Source: Oidiodendron maius Zn
Taxonomy: Eukaryota; Ascomycota; Leotiomycetes; Myxotrichaceae
Length of the DNA stretch: 64,000 bases
Assembly: GCA_000827325.1 (NCBI GenBank)
Contig: KN832879.1
Coordinates: 310,001-374,000 of the forward strand
Direction of reading: 5' to 3'
Shown: piece after piece, positions 58,264 through 64,000 of the stretch
Layout of the letters: each line of letters begins with the position of its first letter
Numbering within the stretch: the first letter of the stretch is position 1
The notes under the pieces: generated by a model
Seen by the model: only the letters and a program-made list of their open reading frames with translations
What the model was told of the DNA's origin: nothing
Databases searched by the model: none
Translations under genes and position numbers: made by a program

Positions 58264-58880
58264 CCTTACAAGAAAACTGCAGCTTTCCCCTGTCAAATAG
58301 CTGTGATGAAGTCGATTCCGAGCTCTCCAGATATATTTCGAGCCTGACGACTCTGAGAGAACAAAAGTATAGCTTAGCCATGACGACAAGTCCTGGTCAG
58401 GAACTGCTCCGGTGCGCCAAGACAATGCGCATCCCCGCAGTTGGTCTGAATCAATATTAGGGAATCATTACTCGGGCCCTGCCGAGTGCCGTCAACCTCG
58501 GGAAGATGTCAAGATGTGCGAGTCAGTACTTTTAGCTTTCGGGAAGCTGCCTCGATTCCCCGCTACAAATCCCCTGCCGAGTCGACCTGTGCACGTCAGC
58601 ATCCTAAACAAACGATTTACTAAAAAACATTCCTAATTCATAAGTTTCAAGGATATGTATAGGCGCCAGAAACTGTTCCGTGAACACTGCTTTGGGACAC
58701 TGTCACTGCAGGCTTGCCAACACCGATAGAAATTACCCCGCGCTAATATCTCAGCTACCTTTTCTACGCTGTCAACGTGAAATATACAACAATTCATTAT
58801 TTGCGCTTTGGATAGACATCAAGATCTTCCAGGCTTATTAGAATATCGGCCGCAATTAATATTAAGGCAAGATAGTTACT
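58264..58880. other. Intergenic between BVMO start and ADH relic
   Basis: BVMO promoter region and AT-rich sequence; no gene seen. Confidence 0.35.
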
Positions 58881-61800
58881 ATTCCAGAACATCACAAGGC
58901 CGCCGTGTACGCCGAGCCGAGAAAGCTTCTGACCAAAATAGAAACAGTTGACACTCCTGAGCCTGGGCCTGGAGAGGTCTTGGTTAATATGTAGGCTTAT
59001 AACCCATTTACGCATGTGTGATTCCTAGCTTAATTTATGAAATTCTAACACCCATTCGGGCGTGTGCCATAGTGATCTTGGTGTTATGACGAATACCTGG
59101 GTAGCCTTGCCTTACCCAACCCAAAAAGGTCAAGTTGGGGCCATGAGAGCATCGGCAAGGTGGTCAAGCTTGGACCTGGCGAAGAATCATCAGGAGTAAT
59201 GGTTGGGGACCGAGTTGGCGTGAAATGGATTAGTTCAATTTGTCAGTGCAACTGTCAACCAGAATATGCTTCAATAAATTGACGACGCCCTATAAATGCT
59301 GATATCCTTTAGGTGGAGCATGCCCGGCATGTTTAGAAGGCGCAGATGGTCTTGTATACTGCCACGCCATTCCACAGAGCAACTGGCATTGATAATTTAC
59401 AATTATATCCTATCGTCTATCCCTGCGTGGCGAAAAGCCCACTGCACCAAAAAAGAAAATGATAGGTACTTTTGCTTTAAGCATCTTAAAATCTATGCAC
59501 ACAAAAACACCTCCTAAATTTTGTTATAAGTCGTGTTCCGCGGCCATTCCTGAATACTCTGAACGCCTATCACTGGAAAATTACGTTCGTATCGTCGCCC
59601 TTATACTTGATTCGAGAAGAGTCTCCCTTTTTAGCATAGTAGAATTCTTTTCCTATAGCTCTGCCACCGAGATCTTCCTATGCTCGCAATGACCACAAAT
59701 ACTAAATCTATCTCCCGGTCCCTCTTTGCAAGCGAGGAGTCGCAAGAGCACAACTACCTCTATGACCCTGTTCCAGCAGATACATACAGTTTCCTCGAAT
59801 GATTAGCCAAATATCTTGGTATTGGAACAGCTAATGCTGTCCGAGAATGGCTAAACTCCCCTCAATTCAAACCAACTTATGAAACATTATATAACACTGT
59901 CATTCTTCCGCGAAAGAGACATAGACCTAGCCTCCAGGGTCCAAAACTGCCTGCCGTCCAGACAGCTATATGCGATGGTGAGATGCACGGTGATGAGAAG
60001 AACTCTGCGCATGACTTGGACACATCCACATTTGAGGATATAGACCATTACGCTTTGTGTCTATACCGGCTTCGCGATAAATCCAAAGTATCACGGGGTG
60101 GCATATTTAGAGATAAGCAGATGACAGACAGCCAGATTGATGCTAGATTATTGCAAGCAATGCTTCGAGGAGGACTAGATCGATGTAAGGCAAAGGCATC
60201 TAAAAAGTCTACTCAAGAAATTATTCATCATCAGCCGATTATATTCTCTGACAGCCAGCGAGAGACACTGTCATTATAGCGATGGCGCTACCTACAGGAG
60301 CGCCACCGAAAATAAGGATGAAGATATGAATGATGGCCTCGAAGACGACGCTGTCGTAGTAGATATGGTGAAGCAAGAGCTAGTGGCAACCAAAAATCCC
60401 AAAAACCCATTCGATCTCAATACTCCATATGGTCAATACGCCTGCATTAAAGCTGTACTGACGCAGTGTAATAAGAAGCTACGCCTCCACAAGTTAGTAC
60501 GAAAGCCTGATGTTGATCCGATGAAGGATGCAGAAGCACTACAGCTCCTCCTAGTCTTGGGACTATGACACAGGCTCGCGGCCGCTCTCGGCGAATCGGG
60601 CAACTTTTAGCAGTTGAAAACTTTGAACTCTCAGTACCTAAATCATTCTTTGATCGGGTTGTTCAAAGTACAATCACAAAGTCTCTACCAGCGGCTATAG
60701 CTGAACTTGCTATTAATGCCCAGGAAGTTGAAGATGGAACGACTAATGACGATATAAAGAGGATCAATATTGATCAATGGTTTCTTATCGATGGCGAACT
60801 TATTCAAGCCCCAGACCCACGAGTTGACCATCTACCACCGAGCCGGAAGCTTACGCCAGACAGCTTCCCTACTGCTTTAATGTTAACTACTCGTGGTGCT
60901 GCAATTAATACAAAGGACAAGCAGGAGGAGAATTTGGACCAGTTTGTTTGCCATTAATGATATTTGAGGGCCATTGAGCTTAATGGGCTATTCTCAAGGT
61001 CCGCAGATTAGTTCTATTCATCTCTACAGACTCTGCTTACAACCTTAGGTGCCTTCTCCCAGAAGTTTGGAAAGGAGATTGATCTGAATGGTAGCATTCA
61101 AGAACTGATGGCTAGGCTGACGATAGCGTGGGACCAGTTGCTAGCATAAGGGGAATGATGCAAGATCTTGCATTCGTCTTATAACACCATAAAGATTAAT
61201 TAATAGATCCACTAGGTTATTGAAGTGGCTTTCTAATAAATTCCTTTCTCCTCATTTCTTATTTTATCATGTACTGTACATGTTCTCTAGTGAAGGCTTC
61301 TCCAATCTCCTTACTAGCCCTTTAAGCTCAACATTCGCCTTGCAGCCTGCCAATGTGATCGCATTTGCGACCTTATCAAGTCGAAGGAAAACCGAATTAA
61401 TTTTGTAATTAAAGCTCCTAAACAAGGGCATTTTATAAGTATAAGGAGCTCTACAATATTGTATGATGTTACGATCCTATATTGATCATTGCTCTAAGGA
61501 AGGATTCGTTAAGGAATGCGGGTCCGAAGTTTTCTTAGACATTACAAAACACGATGATAAGAGCATAGTGGAGGAGGTCGAGATGACAACTGGTGGCCTC
61601 GGGGCCTCTGCTGCTATGGTTTGCACTGCCAGCAATAAAGCTTATGCTCAAGCGATAGATTTCTTGCGGTTCGGCGGCACCCTTGTCTGCGTCGGTGTTC
61701 CAGAAGGGAAGCTAGAACCTATTGCATCAGCATTCCGACTAGTGTAGTCTTTCTGAGGTCCTCGATTTTGCTGTTCGAAGAGTAGTTAAGATCCACACTC

Positions 61801-61949
61801 GTATCGAGCCTCTGGAAAAGCTAGATGATGTTAGTATAATCAACTCTACTGATACTACTCCAAACGCTGATGACCCCTTGGTTTATTTTTAGGTATTTCA
61901 GGAAATGTCCGCCAGCAAATTGGTCGGCAGAGTAGTGATTGCTCTGTAA
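58881..61949 (+). pseudogene. Zinc-type alcohol dehydrogenase, split by a ~2.1 kb interruption
   Basis: The 5' part (58881-59363) encodes ADH pieces: VDTPEPGPGEVLVN, HSGVCHSDLGVM (catalytic zinc Cys), GHESIGKVVKLGPGEE, GDRVGVKWI and GACPACLEGADGL (structural zinc). At least one frameshift occurs before GHESIGK. The 3' part (61463-61949) resumes at the Rossmann fold (IDHCSKEGFVKECGSEVFLD, GGTLVCVGVPEG) and ends VFQEMSASKLVGRVVIAL-stop, after a further break between 61747 and the last exon. The middle (~60-90 residues, including the first strand of the NAD fold) is absent and replaced by unrelated sequence. It most resembles class-I fungal ADHs (ADH1-like). Confidence 0.8.
59364..61454 (+). other. 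Inserted segment with unrecognised ORFs inside the ADH relic
   Basis: About 2.1 kb that does not belong to the ADH. It carries three consecutive plus-strand coding-like stretches (~59694-60279, 60326-60568, 60565-60957; about 190, 80 and 130 codons). The first is already interrupted. Their products are Lys/Asp/Glu-rich and hydrophilic, with phrases such as GTANAVREWLNSPQF and SRRIGQLLAVENFELS; I recognise no family, catalytic motif or transposase signature. I found no convincing terminal repeats or target duplication. It could be a worn mobile element or captured gene fragments. Confidence 0.5.
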
Positions 61950-62618
61950 GAAGCATTACAAAATTGTTATATCTAGTGAGATATATATCACATGTAAAAA
62001 ATCAATTTAAATTGTTACTGCAAACCATATCACAAGTCGTAAAAGAACAAAAGTCAAATACACCTCGGATAAAGGACTAGGCGACCATACATTACACCTT
62101 GTACTGTAAGAAAACGGAGCTATTGGTATCTATCCTTCCGCCGGAAGTTTCGGATTATACTTAACCTCCGTTACAGATCTTCTATTTTCCCACTATAATC
62201 AGCGTTTTGACATCTCCATGTGACAGAGCCAATATCAAAAAGGGGAGCTTGGACTTAAGCGAGGAAGGGGGTCAGCACGTGACTAATGCACCCCGCCTCA
62301 ATTTCGGATATGGTTCGGCTATACACTTTAGAGCAAGTCTTATGGCTTCCTTTCCGCTACATCACTATTCATGTGTCACTACATTTCTGACTTGATAGGC
62401 TAGGGATTGCCATCAGCGAGGCCCAGGATGTTTCATCTCTCCAAACCTTTCTAGGTTGTTGCACATCCGCGGGATGCCACGTCTCCGCTCTAAACCATAC
62501 AGTATCTACCGTATCTGAAGTCACGTAGCTACCGGCACAGTATATATAGTACAACTGTTCGGTAATTTAAGCCGTCCCATTTTAAGATACTCTACTCTTC
62601 CGAAACTGAGTCTATAAC
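61950..62618. other. Intergenic upstream of the MpaB-like gene
   Basis: AT-rich promoter region; small frames here have no motif. Confidence 0.4.
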
Positions 62619-64000
62619 ATGTCATTTTCCTATCTTACTTCCACTGCATCCGCTTCGGACGGAGGAGACATTCGAGAGATATGGGGCTATAAGTTTCGTT
62701 GGACTGATCTACACCTCACTGAGGAGCAGCTCAAGCCGTCAAGATATTCATATGACACCCTAGGTGAAGAAGTGCTAGACCGCGTTCGTGCGCGGCAGAT
62801 GTTGAAGAATTCCAATAATGGGATTCCAGCGAGCCAAAAAGATGGACATAAAGAGGACTTATATGAATCGCTGAAGGCTGCAGCATTGTCGAAAGAAGAC
62901 GAAGTTCTAACTAAATTTTGGGCTGATATACATTCTGTTCCCGACTGGGTTGATTGGGACCAGATCAAACGTGGACAAGATGTGAGAGGAACCTCATTTC
63001 AAATGACCATAAAATACTAATATATCCTGCAGGTGTTCTATAGATATGGAGCATCGGCCTTGACAGGCCTTACATTTTCCAGTCTTCTGGGAGGAATGGT
63101 ATGGATGCCTGTGTTGTATGCAGGATTATTCTGACGGGACAAGGGCGCAGCACGTATTGTCGAAACATTAGTTCGAACAGGAGGATTTGCTCCCAAGGTC
63201 GCTCGCAAGAGAATGCACGTCAACTCCTCCCAAAGATTCTTCGTTGTCAGACGGCTTGCTAACACCACACCCAGGTTAGAGACGGTTCAGCACACATTAC
63301 AGGTACTTAGCTGTCACCCTATAATCTTGACTCGGCGCGCTAAACGTAACTAACTCTGGTCCTCCACAGTGCACGGATTCCCTACAATCAATCCAGCCCG
63401 GTGGTGAAGGACACATTGCTTGTATCCGTGTGCGCATGCTCCATGCTGCTGTTCGCAAGAGAATCCTCAGCCTCACGAAGACTCGGCCGCAGTATTATGA
63501 TGTTGAATCCTTTGGCGTGCCTATTAACGATCAGGATTCCGTGGCCACGTTATCCACGTTTTCGGCTCAGCTGATCTGGTTTGCCTTGCCGGCACAAGGC
63601 ATTTTCATGAAGCCCGATGAAATTCTCGATTACATTGCATTATGGCGCCTAGTAGGTTACTACATGGGCTCCCCGACTGATGTGATGGAATCCCCTGAGG
63701 TGATCAAAGCATATATGGAAAGCATACTTATCACAGAGCTTGACCCAAGTCAATCGAGTCAGGTACTCGCGGGCAATATTATCCACTCTCTCGCCAACCA
63801 GCCACCATCATATGCATCTGCAGACTATCTCTGCGCCATGGCCCGCTGGCTGAACGGCCCATATCTCAGTGATGCGCTGGATATTCCTAAAGCATCTCTA
63901 TTAACCAACTCGCTTGTCGCTGTCCAGCTCTTGGTACTCGGAATTTCGACCTATATTGCCAGAGAGGTCTCGGTTTTGGATAAGTGGAAGATCAGCTACC
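62619..64000 (+). CDS. MpaB-type (DUF2236) ER-bound oxygenase-like protein (3' partial)
   Basis: Family of MpaB, an oxygenase that cleaves the farnesyl chain in mycophenolic acid biosynthesis, related to latex-clearing proteins. Exons: 62619-62981, 63033-63098, 63144-63214, 63275-63302 and 63370 to beyond the window. Motifs: SVPDWVDWDQIKRGQDVFYRY across the first splice, LTFSSLLGGM-GAARIVETLV across the second, SIQPGGEGHIACIRVRMLHA (conserved core), FGVPINDQDSVATLSTFS and YIALWRLVGYYMGSP. The third intron (63215-63274) seems to start with GC (AAT|GCACGT) and end CCCAG; removing it gives KRMLETVQHTLQ, the family pattern, whereas reading through adds 20 residues with no counterpart. No break is seen up to the window end. 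Confidence 0.82.

Noticed and set aside
61407-61454. AGCTCCT...AGGAGCT inverted repeat as a terminal repeat of the inserted segment
   Set aside because: Both arms lie at the same end within about 40 bp, so it is a local hairpin; only a vague resemblance (CTCCTAAA...TTATAAG) exists near 59,508.
1-64000. CRISPR arrays, bacterial-type operons, rRNA genes and complete tRNA genes
   Set aside because: No spaced direct-repeat array, Shine-Dalgarno-led gene strings, rRNA-like blocks or foldable full tRNA were seen; the window is eukaryotic nuclear DNA.

Overview
This window is nuclear DNA of a filamentous ascomycete (Pezizomycotina). Genes are compact and split by short GT-AG introns (about 40-120 nt, often with a CTAAC/CTAAT branch site). 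The products are fungal housekeeping proteins with typical Pezizomycotina architecture: VTC4, NADH-GOGAT, a PREG/Pho80-type cyclin, a Puf4/Mpt5-type Pumilio protein and Pol III RPC2. Gene order alone does not let me name a class or genus.

Positions 1-51,300 are a gene-dense core block. In order: a protein tyrosine phosphatase (5' cut by the window edge), a conserved unknown protein, VTC4 polyphosphate polymerase, glutamate synthase GLT1, a 3.8 kb gene-poor gap, APC15, BET1, CHZ1, EMC10, a PREG/Pho80-type cyclin, a GID5/Vid28 armadillo protein, a decayed small secreted-protein gene, TAD3, a tRNA-derived relic, a Pumilio protein, RPC2, a DCAF4-like WD40 protein, an ABM-domain protein and a large WD40 protein with an N-terminal SUMO-interacting motif. 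Exon joins were worked out by hand. In every complete gene the exon lengths sum to an intact frame, and several joins were confirmed by restored family motifs. I found no CRISPR array, rRNA or intact tRNA.

Positions 51,300-64,000 look like an accessory block. Three genes look whole: a CrtC/Diels-Alderase-like protein, a Baeyer-Villiger-type monooxygenase with a C-terminal membrane anchor, and an MpaB/DUF2236-type oxygenase (3' end outside the window). Between them lie broken genes: a C2H2 zinc-finger gene, an acyl-CoA ligase, and a zinc-type alcohol dehydrogenase split by about 2.1 kb carrying unrecognised ORFs. The mix of oxygenases, ligase, ADH, cyclase-like enzyme and a possible regulator resembles a secondary-metabolite cluster in decay, but no backbone synthase lies in the window.

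Functional links: VTC4 and the PREG-type cyclin both belong to phosphate homeostasis. BET1 and EMC10 act in the early secretory pathway. APC15, GID5 and the DCAF4-like protein point to ubiquitin ligases. RPC2 and TAD3 both concern tRNA (transcription and A34 editing). These are families found anywhere in fungal genomes, so their proximity is probably not functional.
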